Below, in pieces: positions 43,682 through 53,754 of a stretch of DNA of 64,000 nt. Origin of the DNA: Pyropia haitanensis (taxonomy: Eukaryota > Rhodophyta > Bangiophyceae > Bangiales > Bangiaceae). Location: contig SDUX01000007.1 of the NCBI GenBank assembly GCA_008729055.1, forward strand, positions 5,811,009-5,875,008, in the 5' to 3' direction. How positions within the stretch are numbered: the stretch's first letter is position 1; every line of letters begins with the position of its first letter. Under the pieces are notes generated by a model. The model was not told the origin of the DNA. It was given only the letters and a program-made list of their open reading frames with translations, and did no database searches. The position numbers and the translations under genes were made by a program.

Positions 43682-44912
43682 TCACATGTCACAGCCCGAC
43701 AGCAGCGTCGCCACGACCCCCCCCCCCCCCCTCACGGCAAGCACGACCACCCCCCCGTCCCCGCCCCAAGCGCCCGCCGCCGGCGCCGGCCCGCACGCAC
43801 GGTCCACCCCCCCCGGCCGGAGGAGCAGCGGCGCGTCGGGCGCGCCCATGACGGTCACCGCCGCCCACGGGGCGGCGCCCGCCGCGACGGCCGCAACGGC
43901 CGCGTCGGCCGCCGCCGCCGCAGCCGACGGGTGCAGGAAGCCGGTGGTCGTCGTCGTCCGCAGCGCGTGGGGGGTGGCCAAGGCGGCCGCGTAGTCAAAG
44001 GTGAAGGGCGATGGCGCGGTCGCCGGGGGGGGGGGCGCCCGCACGGCGGGGGGGGGACCACCCCCGCGTCCCCGTCGGCGGCGGGTGGGCCCAGCAGGGC
44101 GGCCGCCGCCGCCACGCCGCCCGCGGCGGCGACGCCGAGCCAGTCAATGAGCTCGGCGAGCGCGTCGCCGCCGCCGTCGCTGCCGGCCGCGTCCCGCAGC
44201 AGCCGCCCAGCATCCACCACCGCCCCCGCCGCCGACGTCACCGTCGTCACCTCGGCCGCACAGACGGTGGTACCCCCCCCCGGGGCATCGGCGCCGAGGC
44301 CAGGCGGCAGGGTGACGGCACCCGCCGTCGCCCCCCCCCCCCTCCCCCCCCCCCGGCGCACATGACCACGTCCGCCCCGCCGAGGCGGTCCCGGCCGAGC
44401 GCCCACCGCAGGCGGGCGCCGACCTTGGCACTCTTGACCGGCAGCGGCACGTCGATGGCGTAGCGGCGGCCCGCGGTCGCGACCGGGTGGTCGCCGCGGA
44501 GCTTGCGGTCCCCGACCAGCCCCAGCGCCACGTACGTGTCCTTGTCGACTGACAGCCGCAGCGTTGGCGGCGACGATGGTGGCATGCAAAAGGTGTTGGA
44601 GCGGTCGAGGGCGGCGGCGGCGGGGAGGACGGCCAGTCCCGGGTTGGCCGCGTGCAGGGCAGGAGAGAGGAGGGCAGTTAGGGGGAGGTCCCGGACGACG
44701 GTGTAGGGGGGGGGAGTGGGGGGGAGGGAGGGTGGTGGGGGGGGGGGGGAGGTGGACGAGGACGCATTCTGGGGAGCGGGGGGCGGCAGCGGCACCAGCA
44801 GCTGGATGTGTTGGGGAAAGAGCACCGACGAGGCGGCGGCGGTGGCCACAGTGGGGGGGAGAGGGGAGGAAGGGGGATGGATGCGGTACCGGATGCGGGA
44901 GCGGTCCGTCAT
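43682..44912 (-). CDS. RNase P/MRP protein subunit p40 (RPP40-like), two apparent frameshifts
   Basis: RPP40 is a protein subunit of nuclear RNase P and RNase MRP in tRNA and rRNA processing. ATG 44912 gives MTDRSRIRYRI, followed by a Pro/Ser region. The conserved centre is TLRLSVDKDTYVALGLVG, then RRYAIDVPLPVKSAKVGARL and RWALGRDRLGG. After C runs at 44331-44354 the frame changes and gives ALAELIDWLGVAAAGGV. After G runs at 44025-44056 it changes again to FTFDYAAALATPHALRT and APWAAVTVMGAPDAPLLL, and ends VVVLAVRGGGGVVATLLSGC. The order (L-x-VDK-x-x-Y-x-x-LGL-x-G, I-D-[VL], WLG, PW-x-A-[LV]-[ST]-V-x-G-x-x-D-[AS]-P) matches the RPP40 family as I know it. Both frame breaks need one added base inside a homopolymer. 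A degenerate gene cannot be fully excluded, but the conserved residues on both sides argue for a sequence artefact. Confidence 0.75.
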
Positions 44913-45382
44913 GCTCAATGACTCCTCGAGTAGACCTGGCAGCGAGGAGGGCCAGTGCCAAAGAGGGCAAACGGAGAGCCTGCCGGTGGGACGACAAGCG
45001 GAGCGCAGACACGGAGCCGCTTGAGCAGCTGCAGGCGACGAACACGACGAAGACGATGGCGCCGCCGGTGCCCCCGATACCCTCGGAACTTGATCCAGTC
45101 CGTTTCAAACGGTGAAAAGCAGCCTCGTGAGTTTAAAAAGCAAACTTCCCGACGCTGAAAAAGGAAAACATGTTGGAACCCCAAACTTGATCGGACCTCC
45201 CTTCCACTTGTGCTCAACTGGGGACTGCCGGACCAAGACGAGCAGGCACCAAGGGTATAGTGTGAACACGTTCAGAGCGTGTTCTTGAGGGTGCCACAAC
45301 GATACATGGGTTGGGGAGTCCACAAACCACGCTTTCACTGCAGCTCCCCCCCTCCCTCTTCCCCCCTTCCCCCCCTCCACGA
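44913..45382. other. Short intergenic region
   Basis: It lies between the start of RPP40 and the stop of SufE-BolA, both on the minus strand. Composition is more AT-rich at 45100-45300, and no gene is seen. It probably holds the SufE-BolA 3' end and the RPP40 promoter. Confidence 0.6.
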
Positions 45383-46677
45383 CTAGGTGCGCGACGCGAC
45401 CTCCGCCACGCTGCGCGCCTCAATCTCCAGCGCGTGGATCGGCCCCGCCATCTCCTCCTTGAGCAGCGCGTAGATCACCTGGTGCCGCTTAACCGCCGAC
45501 AGGCCGTCAAACGCGTCGGCAACAACGGACACCTTGAAGTGGCTCTCCCCGCCCAGGCCCCGCGCGCCGGCGTGGCCCGCGTGCGCCGCCGAGTTGTCCG
45601 TCACCACCAGCGACGCGGGGCGGAGGGCGCCGAGCTTGCGGCGGATGGCCGACGCGACGGGCGCGGCGGGGTCGTCCTCGGGCTCCTCAGCCTCCACCGC
45701 CGCCGCGTCCGCCGCCGCCGCCGCCGGTGAAGGGGCGGCCGCGCCAGCGTCGGCGTCGGCGTCGCCGCCGGCGGCGGGCGCCGCCTCACCGTCCGCGGCG
45801 GCGGGGGTGTCCCGCGCCGCCACCGTCGCGGCGCCCGCGTCGGCGGCCGCGCCGAGCGCAACGGCCTTGGACTTGACGAGCGCGAGCATGTTGAGAAAGC
45901 CATTGTTGCGGCCCGGCGTTAGCGACACGGACAGGCCGCTCTCGGTGATAAAGGCGGGGTCAATGGCGGCAATCTCCTCGGGCGTGCACCCATTGACGCC
46001 CCGCAGCAGCAGGGCGGCAAGGCCCTTGGTCAGCTGCGCGTCCGAGTCCGCCACGTACGTGATGGTGCGGGTGTCTGGGTCCAGCTTTGCAGACAGGTAG
46101 ACCGTAGAGAGGCACCCCGGCACCTGCTCAATAGAGACAAAGAAACAAAGCAAATGGTACGAGGAGGGGCGGCAAAGCCCCAAGAGCCGCGTACGCGAGA
46201 CAGAGAAAGGCAACAAGGCCCGTCAGCAACCGCCGCACAACCCAGACACACACTCACCCAGCCGTGCCGCAACATCCCCCTGACAAGCGACCAGCCACAC
46301 GCCTCCCCCCCTCCCTCACGCAGCAGCTCCCCAGGGCCACACCCCCGACGCACCTTGTTGGCGGGCGTCTTGAGCTCCGCCGCCATCGGCGCCAGCTCCT
46401 TGGCAAAGTACAGCAGCTGCTGGTAGCGGAGCTTGGCGTCTGGCACGGCCTTGAACATGGAGGTCAGGCGGCCCAGCTCGGGCGTCAGCGCCAGGCGCGC
46501 GTCGCCCCCCGCCATACGGGGGGCCCCGCCCGCCGCGGCCGCCGCGCCCGCCGGCCGCCGCGCGCCGGCCGGCCGCCGCGGCCGCGGCCGCCGCACGCAC
46601 GCGGCGCCATGGACAGGGGACCGCCGCAGCGGGAGGGAGTGCAGAGGCGCAAACGCGGTCGCCGCGGGTGGCGCCAT
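45383..46677 (-). CDS. SufE-BolA fusion protein (plastid cysteine-desulfurase activator), two exons
   Basis: SufE accepts sulfur from the cysteine desulfurase SufS for Fe-S cluster assembly; the fused BolA domain is a regulator that works with monothiol glutaredoxins. This fusion is known from plastids. Exons are 46677-46354 and 46123-45383 on the minus strand, with intron GTGCGT...GAGCAG (230 bases). ATG 46677 gives [20 protein letters not shown], a Ser/Ala/Arg-rich transit peptide. The SufE part is [20 protein letters not shown] then [20 protein letters not shown] with the sulfur-accepting Cys of [10 protein letters not shown] at the exon join. It continues with [20 protein letters not shown]. 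After a long Ala/Asp linker comes Bol[47 protein letters not shown] and RHQVIYALL. Total 354 residues, close to Arabidopsis SUFE1 in layout. Confidence 0.94.
46124..46353 (-). other. Intron of the SufE-BolA gene
   Basis: 230 bases on the minus strand, GTGCGT at the donor and ATTGAGCAG at the acceptor. It sits in the codon-phase-0 join ANK|VPGC just before the catalytic cysteine. Confidence 0.92.
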
Positions 46678-47275
46678 GCCGCAGGGGTGGAAGGTCGGCC
46701 GCGGCGCGTCGGCGGGGGGGGCGGGGGGGGGGGGGGGGACGACCGCTCGGCGGACGGAGGGGGGGGACGACCGCTCGGCGGACGGAGGGGGGGGACGACC
46801 GCTCGGCGGACGGAGGGGGGGGACGACCGCTCGGCGGACGGAGGGGGGGGACGACCGCTCGGCGGACGGAGGGGGGGACGACCGCTCGGCGGACGGAGGG
46901 GGGGGACGACCGCTCGGCGGACGGAGGGGGGGGACGACCGCTCGGCGGACGGAGGGGGGGGACGACCGCTCGGCGGACGGAGGGGGGGGACGACCGCTCG
47001 GCGGACGGAGGGGGGGGACGACCGCTCGGCGGACGGAGGGGGGGGACGACCGCTCGGCAGCACCGTGCGGGGGCGGATGGCCACTGCTGCACCCACACGA
47101 GGGCTGGGAGGTTGCTGCGGCGGTGGAAAGCGGGGCCCAGGCAATTCGGCGCCATCGTCTTTGAGCGAAAATTGAACGGTAGGCCAGTGGACCGTTCTTG
47201 ATCCACGGCACGCACACCCGTGCGCAGACAAACCAAAGCGCATCCATCGGCAACGTCGGCGTAGCCCCCATCGCC
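46678..47275. promoter_or_regulatory. Divergent promoter region carrying a 28-bp minisatellite
   Basis: It separates the minus-strand SufE-BolA gene from the plus-strand methyltransferase gene. More than half of it is the 12-copy repeat at 46738-47072. Between the repeat and the methyltransferase ATG lies a more balanced stretch (47073-47275) that is the likely core promoter. No other gene is seen. Confidence 0.6.
46738..47072. repeat. 28-bp tandem minisatellite, 12 copies
   Basis: The unit is GACGACCGCTCGGCGGACGG followed by A and seven G. Copies start at 46738, 46766, 46794, 46822, 46850, 46877, 46905, 46933, 46961, 46989, 47017 and 47045. One copy is 27 bases because its G run is one shorter; otherwise the copies are identical. 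The period is not a multiple of three, so it is not selected as coding. Confidence 0.97.
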
Positions 47276-48450
47276 ATGGCCGCCGGCGTCCCGCCTACGG
47301 ACGCCCCCCCCCCCCCCCCACCACCAGCTGCCGATGGAGACGACGGCGGCGACTACTTTGAGCCGTCCCTCTTCCTAAACGAAGCGTACACCCCCCACAC
47401 GGTCGCCGTCACCCCCGCGTGCCGCGTGACGCTGCTCGCGCTCGACGCGGCCGCGACGGACGTGGACCTGACGGGCACCATCGTGTGGCCCGCGTCGGTG
47501 CTGCTCGGCCGGTGGGTGCTCCACGTGGCTGCGGGGGGGGACCCGTTTTGTGGTGCCGACGACGGCTGTGGCGACGGCAGGGGCGGCCATGGCGACCGCG
47601 ACGGCGGCGGCGACGGCGACGGCGATGGCGACGGCGACGGTGACGGTGACGGGGGCGGTGGCTGCGACGGCGACGCTGGCGGGGGCGGTGGCAGCGACGG
47701 TGGCGGCGGCACCCCCCATTCTACCTTGCGGTGGACGGCGGGCTCCCTGGCGCTGCCGCCCGCGCCGCGGATCCTCGAGCTGGGCGCGGGGGCGGGCCTC
47801 GCGGGGCTCGTCGCCGCCGCCGCCTTCCCCGGCGGCACCACCGTCCTCACCGACGGCTCGGCGGTGGTGATGCGGCTGCTCGAGGCCAACGCCGCCGCCG
47901 CCGCTGCGGCCGCCACCCCCCCAGCAGGGCGGTCGTCCGCCCCCCCTGCCGCCGCTGCGGCCGCCGCCGCGGTCGCCACCCCCCCAGCAGGGCGGTCGTC
48001 CCCCCCCCCGGCCGCCGCGGCGGCGGGTGGCGGCGGCGTCGAGCAGCACCGCCGGCCCCCCCCCCCCCCCCCCCCCCCCACCATCCGCGCGTGCCGGCTG
48101 CGGTGGGGCGAGCCCGCCGACACGGCCGCGGCGGTCACCGCGGGCGGCGGCCCCCCCCACCTGCTCCTCGGCGCGGACGTTATCCAGTGGCCGCGGGCCA
48201 TCCCGCCGCTCGTCGCGACGGTCGCGGCGGTGCTGGGCGCCGCGCCCGACGGCGCGGCGTTTGTGTGTGCGTTTGTGTACCGCTCGGTGGGGTGCCGGGC
48301 GGCGTATATGGCGGCGGCGGCGGCGGCGGGGCTGACGGTCGCGCGCGTGGGGGGGGGGGGGGTCGCCCGCCTCGCGGCGGGGCTGGGCGCCGACGCGGCA
48401 GCGATGGAGATTTGGGTGACGCGCCGGGGGGGGGGGGGGGGGGGGGGTAG
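47276..48450 (+). CDS. METTL21/Methyltransf_16-type SAM-dependent (protein-lysine) methyltransferase, C-terminal end inferred
   Basis: A seven-beta-strand methyltransferase. ATG 47276 gives [12 protein letters not shown]. Conserved features are [29 protein letters not shown] (the G-x-x-W-x-[AS]-x-x-L segment before the fold), SAM motif [21 protein letters not shown] near residue 165, [20 protein letters not shown] and [20 protein letters not shown] near residue 298. The end is [20 protein letters not shown] and [11 protein letters not shown]. An Asp/Gly-repeat insertion (residues about 95-145) and an Ala/Pro insertion after motif II are unusual for the family. The frame reaches a long G run at 48426-48447; one missing base would place TAG 48448-48450 in frame, directly after MEIWVTRR and a glycine run. 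The substrate is unknown; lysine of a chaperone or translation factor is typical of the family. Confidence 0.8.
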
Positions 48451-49399
48451 CCGCGCAGAGGCCACGCACGGAGGGGGGGTCGGGCGGCAGCGGGCTGTGT
48501 CTTTGGATGTGCGTGCGCCGAGGTGGGCTGGGTGGAGAGGCGGCGGGGGTGGGGGCGGTGGCAGCCTCGGCAGACGCCATGGTCGGGCACAGCGCCGGGG
48601 CAGCTGGCGGTGGCGCTGCGCCACTGCGGTAGCATCGTCGCCGCCGGCGCCGCGGGGGGGGGGGGAGGGCCAGCCCGTGGCGGCCGAGGACGCAAACAAA
48701 GGGGGGATGGGCGTGCTGTTGGGCGTGCCGGGGGGCGGGGGAGGAGGCATTCACCGCCGGCGGGAGGAGGCGGGGTGGTCGCGGTGGCGCCTGCTGCCGC
48801 GGACGGCGTGGCCACCATTGGAGGTACCCGGGGGGCGGCCGGGACACGCTCCTGCCGCGCTGACCACCCCCGCGCTGGAGCCGCCGTCCGCGTTGGACCT
48901 CCCTGGGCTGCGACGGTCAGCCGCACCCCCCCCCCCCCCCGCCATTCCCTGCTGGCGGCACCGGCAACGTGCGCCGGGGCCGGCCGCTCCTGCCCCTGGC
49001 GGTGCCCACCGGGGAGGGCACCCACCCGCCCGCGGCGGCGGTGCCCGCCTCCCCGCCCGCACCACGTGCCGCCCGCCGCGACAAAGTGTCGGGACGGGAG
49101 CGCTTGCCGCGACGGCGGTCTGGCCGTCGCCACCGTGCGTCACGCCGTCGTCGGATGGGGCACGAGCGCACGACTGCCGGCCCCCAACAAGCGCGTGGGT
49201 GGCGAGCGCGCGTGCGCGCGGGGCGCCGCCCCCCCGGGAGCACAGCTGCGCCGCGTGCGGGTTTTCCTGTCACCCCCGCCCCCCACACGGCAGCACACGC
49301 GCCAACAGGGGCGGGACGACGCCAACGGCAAGGGTCCCCGCGCACGACCCTCTCCCACTCAGTGGCTCCGCTTCCCCCCCCCCCCCCCCTCGGTCCCTT
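48451..49399. other. Convergent intergenic region
   Basis: It lies between the stop codons of the methyltransferase and MRM2-like genes. GC-rich with G and C runs (for example 48930-48942 and 49376-49390). No gene is seen on either strand. Confidence 0.6.
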
Positions 49400-51010
49400 C
49401 TATCGGTGCCCCCCCCCCGGCGGGAGCCCCCGCAGCTCGGGCGGCACGTACCCCGTCGCGACGTAAAACACCTCGCGGCTGTCAGAGCGGCTCGCCGCCG
49501 GCTTGACCGTCCGCACCTTGCAGTACGCGGCGGCCAGCTGCCGCCGCCAGGCCGCCTCCTCCTCCCCCCGAAACACCTTGACGACGAGCACCCCCCCCAC
49601 GACGAGCACGTCCGCCGCAAACGCCGCCGCCGCGCGCGCGAGGCCCATACTCCGCGCGTGGTCCGTGCCGCCGTCGCCGGTCGTGTCGGGCGCCATGTCG
49701 CTGAGGACGGCGTCCGCCTCGCGGCCGGCGAGGACGCGCCGCACCGCCGCGACCGTCGCCGCGTCTGTCCAGTCGCCGGTGACGCCGACCGCGCCGGCGA
49801 CGGGCTCCATCGGCGCCCGGTCCACCGCGATGACGACGCCTTCGCGGCCGGGGGTGGGGCGCTCGCCGAGGGTGCGGACGGTCTTGGGAGGGGGGGGGAG
49901 CTTGGGTGGGGGGGGGGGGGGAGGACCGCCTCCGCTGCGCCCTCCGCCGCTGCCGACGGTGGCGGCGAGGGGGGGGCGCCTCCACCACCGCCGCTGCCAC
50001 TGGCGTCGGTGTGGTGTCCCCCCCCCCCCGCTGGCGGCGGCGGCGGCACCGCGTCGCCCAGCGGCGGGTCCACCGGCAGCCGCATGCGCATCGCGGCGCC
50101 GCGGCCGCGGGCGACCTGGTCGGCCAGCGCGGCGATGTAGGCCGCCGGCAGCCACGGGGTGCGGCGGCTGGGCCGCACCGCCCGGACGGCAACGGTCGTC
50201 CAGCCGCCGGGGGCGGCGCCCAGGTCCACCACGCGGGCACCCTGAGGAATAGCAGAGCCAGGGGGGGGGCGCATGGAGAGGAGGACAGGACAGGACGCAG
50301 CAAGGACAGCCAGAATGCCAGGGACAGGCGGGCAGAGGGGGTGGCGCCGCGGGCAGGGGGAAAACGAAAGCACCACGAACAAGCAGGAGCGTCAGCAGCC
50401 GCGGCGCACCTCCCCGTCTCTGTTCCAGTCGCAGTGGCAGCAGGGGGTGCCCGCGATGGATCGAGGCCGCAACGGCAGCCAGAGCTCCCACCCCTCCACC
50501 CCAGCGGCACTCGCCCTGGTCCCCCCACCCCCCCCCCCCGCTCGCCCCCCCCACGTGGCGTCACCCCCCCCCTCCAAACCGTACCGGCTGCAAGAAGCGG
50601 TCGGTCTTTTCATCAATCTCCATGAGCTTGTACGCCGCCCGGCAGCGGAGGCCCTCCGCCTTGGCCCGCACCGCGTACTCGTCGTGCGCGCGGTGCTGCT
50701 GGAGCCACTTGGTGCCCATCCCGCGGCGGCCCGCCGCCGCCGCCGCCGCCGCCGCCGTCGCCCCGGCGGGGGCGGGGGTGGCCGTGCCGGTGGGGGCGGT
50801 GGCGGGTGCGTGGCCGGTGAGGTGGGGGGGGGGCGGTAGGCGGGGAACCGCCGCGGCGGCAGCGGTGGTGGTGGTGGTGGTGGTGGTGGTGGTGGTGGTG
50901 GTGGTGGTGGTGGACACGAGGGGAGGGAGGGGCGGGTGCGGCGCGCCGCGGGCGCCGTGGCGGCGCGGCGCCCGCCGGGCGGCGCCCAGCGCGAGGCGGG
51001 AGAGGGACAT
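49400..51010 (-). CDS. FtsJ/RlmE-family rRNA 2'-O-methyltransferase (MRM2-like), two exons, one apparent frameshift
   Basis: It methylates the 2'-hydroxyl of a large-subunit rRNA uridine in an organelle. Exon 1 is 51010-50585, exon 2 is 50241-49400; intron GTACGG...CCTCAG. ATG 51010 gives MSLSRLALGAARRAPRRHGA, a basic targeting peptide, then a poly-Thr tract. Exon 1 ends WLQQHRAHDEYAVRAKAEGL and AAYKLMEIDEKTDRFLQP with the first catalytic Lys. Exon 2 opens GARVVDLGAAPGGW (SAM motif I). A long Pro/Gly insertion follows, and the frame changes at the G run 49908-49921. Beyond it are GVVIAVDRAPMEPVAGAVGV, ADAVLSDMAPDTTGD (catalytic Asp), VLVVKVFRGEEE (Lys) and DSREVFYVATGYVPPELRG (Glu), completing the K-D-K-E tetrad. 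One added base joins the halves. Mitochondrial location is inferred from the targeting peptide; plastid is possible. Confidence 0.88.
50242..50584 (-). other. Intron of the MRM2-like gene
   Basis: 343 bases on the minus strand, GTACGG at the donor and GCTATTCCTCAG at the acceptor. It joins FLQP to GARVVDLG in phase 0, exactly as FtsJ proteins read. Confidence 0.9.
50864..50913. repeat. (GGT)n trinucleotide microsatellite
   Basis: About 16 GGT units on the plus strand. In the minus-strand MRM2-like gene they encode a poly-Thr run just after the targeting peptide. Confidence 0.95.
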
Positions 51011-51654
51011 GGGGGGCACGGCCCCGCCGCAGCGCGCGGCGCGAGGGAAAGGAGAGAGCGCGGGGGGGAGGGAAGGGGAGACGCGCCAGGGGGGGAGGAG
51101 GGGGGAAAGGTGGCCGATCACACCCAAGGTGGGGCGGCGGCAGGGGATGGCGACGCCGACGGTGGCGGGCGCGGCGGACAGAGGCAAGGCGGCCTGCGCG
51201 GCGCGTCGCCGACGGCGACGCCGCGCGGCGGCGCCACGTCCAACCGTTGATCCGCACCGGCACACGGCCTCGGCGGATCCAATCCGACGCCACCGACGCC
51301 GCCGCCGGCTGGGCCACAACCGCACCGAACGCCCCGCGCTCCCCCACTCAGGGTGGCCGCGGGCGTCCCGTCGGGAGGCGGTCGTCCGCGACCCCCCCCT
51401 CCCCCCCTCCCTCTCCCCCTCCCCCCGCGTCCACGCACGAATACTTCCCCCTCCCCCTCCCCTCTGGTGTGCGCGGCCGCGCGCGGCAGCGGCCGCAGCA
51501 GCGGCGGCAGCGGCGGCGGCCGCGACCGCGACCGCGGCGTGGTGGCACTGGGTGCGCGCCGCGCCCGCCCGCCCCGCCGCCGCCGCCGTCTGGCCGGGTG
51601 GAGGGGATGGGGGACGGCGGCCGGGCGCCCGATGAGAGGGGGGGCGCGCATCCG
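51011..51654. other. Intergenic region between two minus-strand genes
   Basis: It lies between the stop of ALG6 and the ATG of the MRM2-like gene. GC-rich, with a pyrimidine-rich plus-strand stretch at 51390-51470. No gene is seen. Confidence 0.6.
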
Positions 51655-53485
51655 CTATGGCCGCGGCGACCGGCGGCGGCGGCGGCGGCCGCGGCGGCGG
51701 CGTGCCCCTTGAGCCTCTGCCGGCGAGCTGTCCCCGCCGCTCCCCTCCCCCTCCCCCCCAGCCTCTACCGCCGCTGCCGCCGCCGCCGCCGCCGCCGCCG
51801 CCGCCCCAACCTGGCCGCGGCCCTCCCCCTCCGCGTCCCCCCCCTCCGCAACCTCCCAGCCGCCGCCCCCAATGTCCAATGCACGGCGCAGCCAGCGCTG
51901 CCGGGGCGCCCACCAGCCAACGGCAATGGCGACACCCCCCAGGAGCCACCCGTACAGCACCACCACCCCCACACACCCGACGCCCGCAAACAGCAGCGCC
52001 GCCGCGTCGGGCGCGCCCGGCACGACCACCACCCCCGCCGCGGTCGCGGCGTGGACGGCCGCGGCGGGCACGAGCGCCGGCCACGCCAGGTGGTCCCCAA
52101 ACACCACCGCGTGGGCGGCCTGGACGCCCACGTACGCGCCGACGAGGCGCTCCCGCTGCAGCAGCGGGTAGAGCGTAAACGCGGCGACCGCCGACGCGGT
52201 CGCGACCGCCCGCGGCGCGGCGGGCGCGAGCACCACCAGCGGCGCCAGCACCTGCAGGATGTGCTTCTCGTGCACCTGGTAGCCGCAGAGGAAGGCGGCC
52301 GCGGCGCAGCCGGCGGTCGCCGCCGCCATCACCGCCCCAACCGTGCCCGGCGGCTGCCGTGGCCGTGGCGCGCCCGCCGCGGCGCGCCCCGGCGCCGCGC
52401 ACCTCCCCACCGCGGCCGCCACGGCGGCGACAAACGGGGCGGCGGCGGCGGCGCTGGCGGTCGCCGCGGCGCCGAGGAGCACCCGCCGCGACGCGAGCCG
52501 CTCCGCCTTGACCACCACCGACGCGACGCACCACAGGTTGGCCACCTTGTCCTCGTACAGCCCCCGCTCAATGGGGACCAGCCGGGCGGCGACGCCCGCC
52601 AGGGACTCGCGGCCACCCACCAGCCACGGCCAGGCCGCCGCGACCAGCACCGCCGCGACCGCCCCGCCGACGGCCACCGCGTACGCGGCGGCCGCCGCGG
52701 CCGACCCCCCCGCCCCCCGCACGCGCGAGCGCGCGCGCGACAGCAGCAGCGCCGCGGCGGGCGGCCCCCACACGGCCGTCGTCTGCTTGAACGCGACCGC
52801 GGCGGTGAGGGCGGCGGCGCCCGCCGCGTCGGCGGCGACCGACCAGGCGCCGCCGCCGACGCCGCCGTCGCCACCCACCTCCCACGCGGCGAGCGCGGCG
52901 AGCAGCAGCCCCGCCGGCACGCCGTTAAACTGGTAGTGCCCGTGGTCAATGAGCACCGCCGCGGGGCACGCCGCCGCCGCCGCGCGCAGCGGCCACGCCG
53001 CCCACACCGACGCCCGCGCGGCGGCGGCGCCGCCACTGCCGCCGCCGCCACGGCCGCGCAGCAGGCGGGGCGCCGCGAGTAGTGGCGGCAGCACCGCCAC
53101 CGCGTCGGCGGCGAGCGCGACGGCGCGCATCGCCGCGCGGGAGGGCGGGCTCTCGTACCCGCGGCTGGCGCGGCCGGGCGCCATCGCCGCCGCGTCGACG
53201 GCGGCGACGGCTGGCGCGACCGCGCGGGAGGCCCACCCCATCAGTGGCGGGTAGTCGAGGCCCCAGTAGCCGAGGTCGTTGGCGGGGCCCGCCTCGTACC
53301 AGTCGCGGGGGGGGAGCGCCGCGGTCAGCGCCATCCAGTGCCGGTGCGCCTCGTAGTCGCCGTACATGGGGGGGGTGCCCTCTCCAGAGTGGGGGTGCAG
53401 GCCCACCGCCGCGCGGAGGGCGAGAAAGGCGACGACGAGGGGGACGCCGGGCAGGGGGCGCGGCGGGTGCCATGGCCGCTGCTGC

Positions 53486-53529
<44 letters not shown>

Positions 53530-53545
53530 ATGTTGCTGCTGCTGT

Positions 53546-53577
<32 letters not shown>

Positions 53578-53754
53578 CGGCTGCTGTTGCTGCTGCTGCT
53601 GCTGCTGCCGCGGTCGCCGGTAACCCCGGGGGGGGGGGAGGCGTCCGCCGGCATGGTGGCCATCAAAGGGGGGGGGGGGCAGTGGGGCGGCCGGGCGGGG
53701 GGGAGGGAGCACGAACACTCCGCCGCGGTCCACCCCCAGGGGCGACTGCGGCAT
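51655..53754 (-). CDS. ALG6-type dolichyl-P-Glc:Man9GlcNAc2-PP-dolichol alpha-1,3-glucosyltransferase
   Basis: It adds the first glucose to the lipid-linked N-glycan precursor in the ER lumen. A 699-residue, multi-spanning GT-C enzyme from ATG 53754 (MPQSPLGVDRGGV), the first ATG of the frame. Residues about 49-92 form a polyglutamine tract in the N-terminal cytosolic tail. The first luminal loop has MYGDYEAHRHWMALTAALPP and YWGLDYPPLMGW, the GT-C signature with the acidic D-x-E motif. Then come LIDHGHYQFNGVPAGLLLA, VAFKQTTAVWGPPAA and ARLVPIERGLYEDKVANLWC, all close to ALG6. CGYQVHEKHILQVLAPLVV carries the late conserved HEK. GDYEAHRHW and GLDYPP favour ALG6 over ALG8 (known family difference). 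The C-terminus is Gly/Glu- and Arg-rich. The frame is intact. Confidence 0.93.
53477..53608. repeat. CTG/CAG trinucleotide tract encoding polyglutamine in ALG6
   Basis: About 44 triplets, mostly CTG on the plus strand (CAG on the coding strand) with TTG (CAA), ATG (CAT, His) and CGG (CCG, Pro) interruptions. It encodes about 40 Gln. Confidence 0.97.

Noticed and set aside
43467..44365. Continuation of bL17 to 44365
   Set aside because: The extra 300 residues are low complexity and overlap the RPP40 gene on the other strand; L17 proteins are much shorter.
46030..47277. Protein translated through the 28-bp minisatellite
   Set aside because: The repeat is open in several frames on both strands, and the period is not a multiple of three; SufE-BolA has a good ATG inside (46677).
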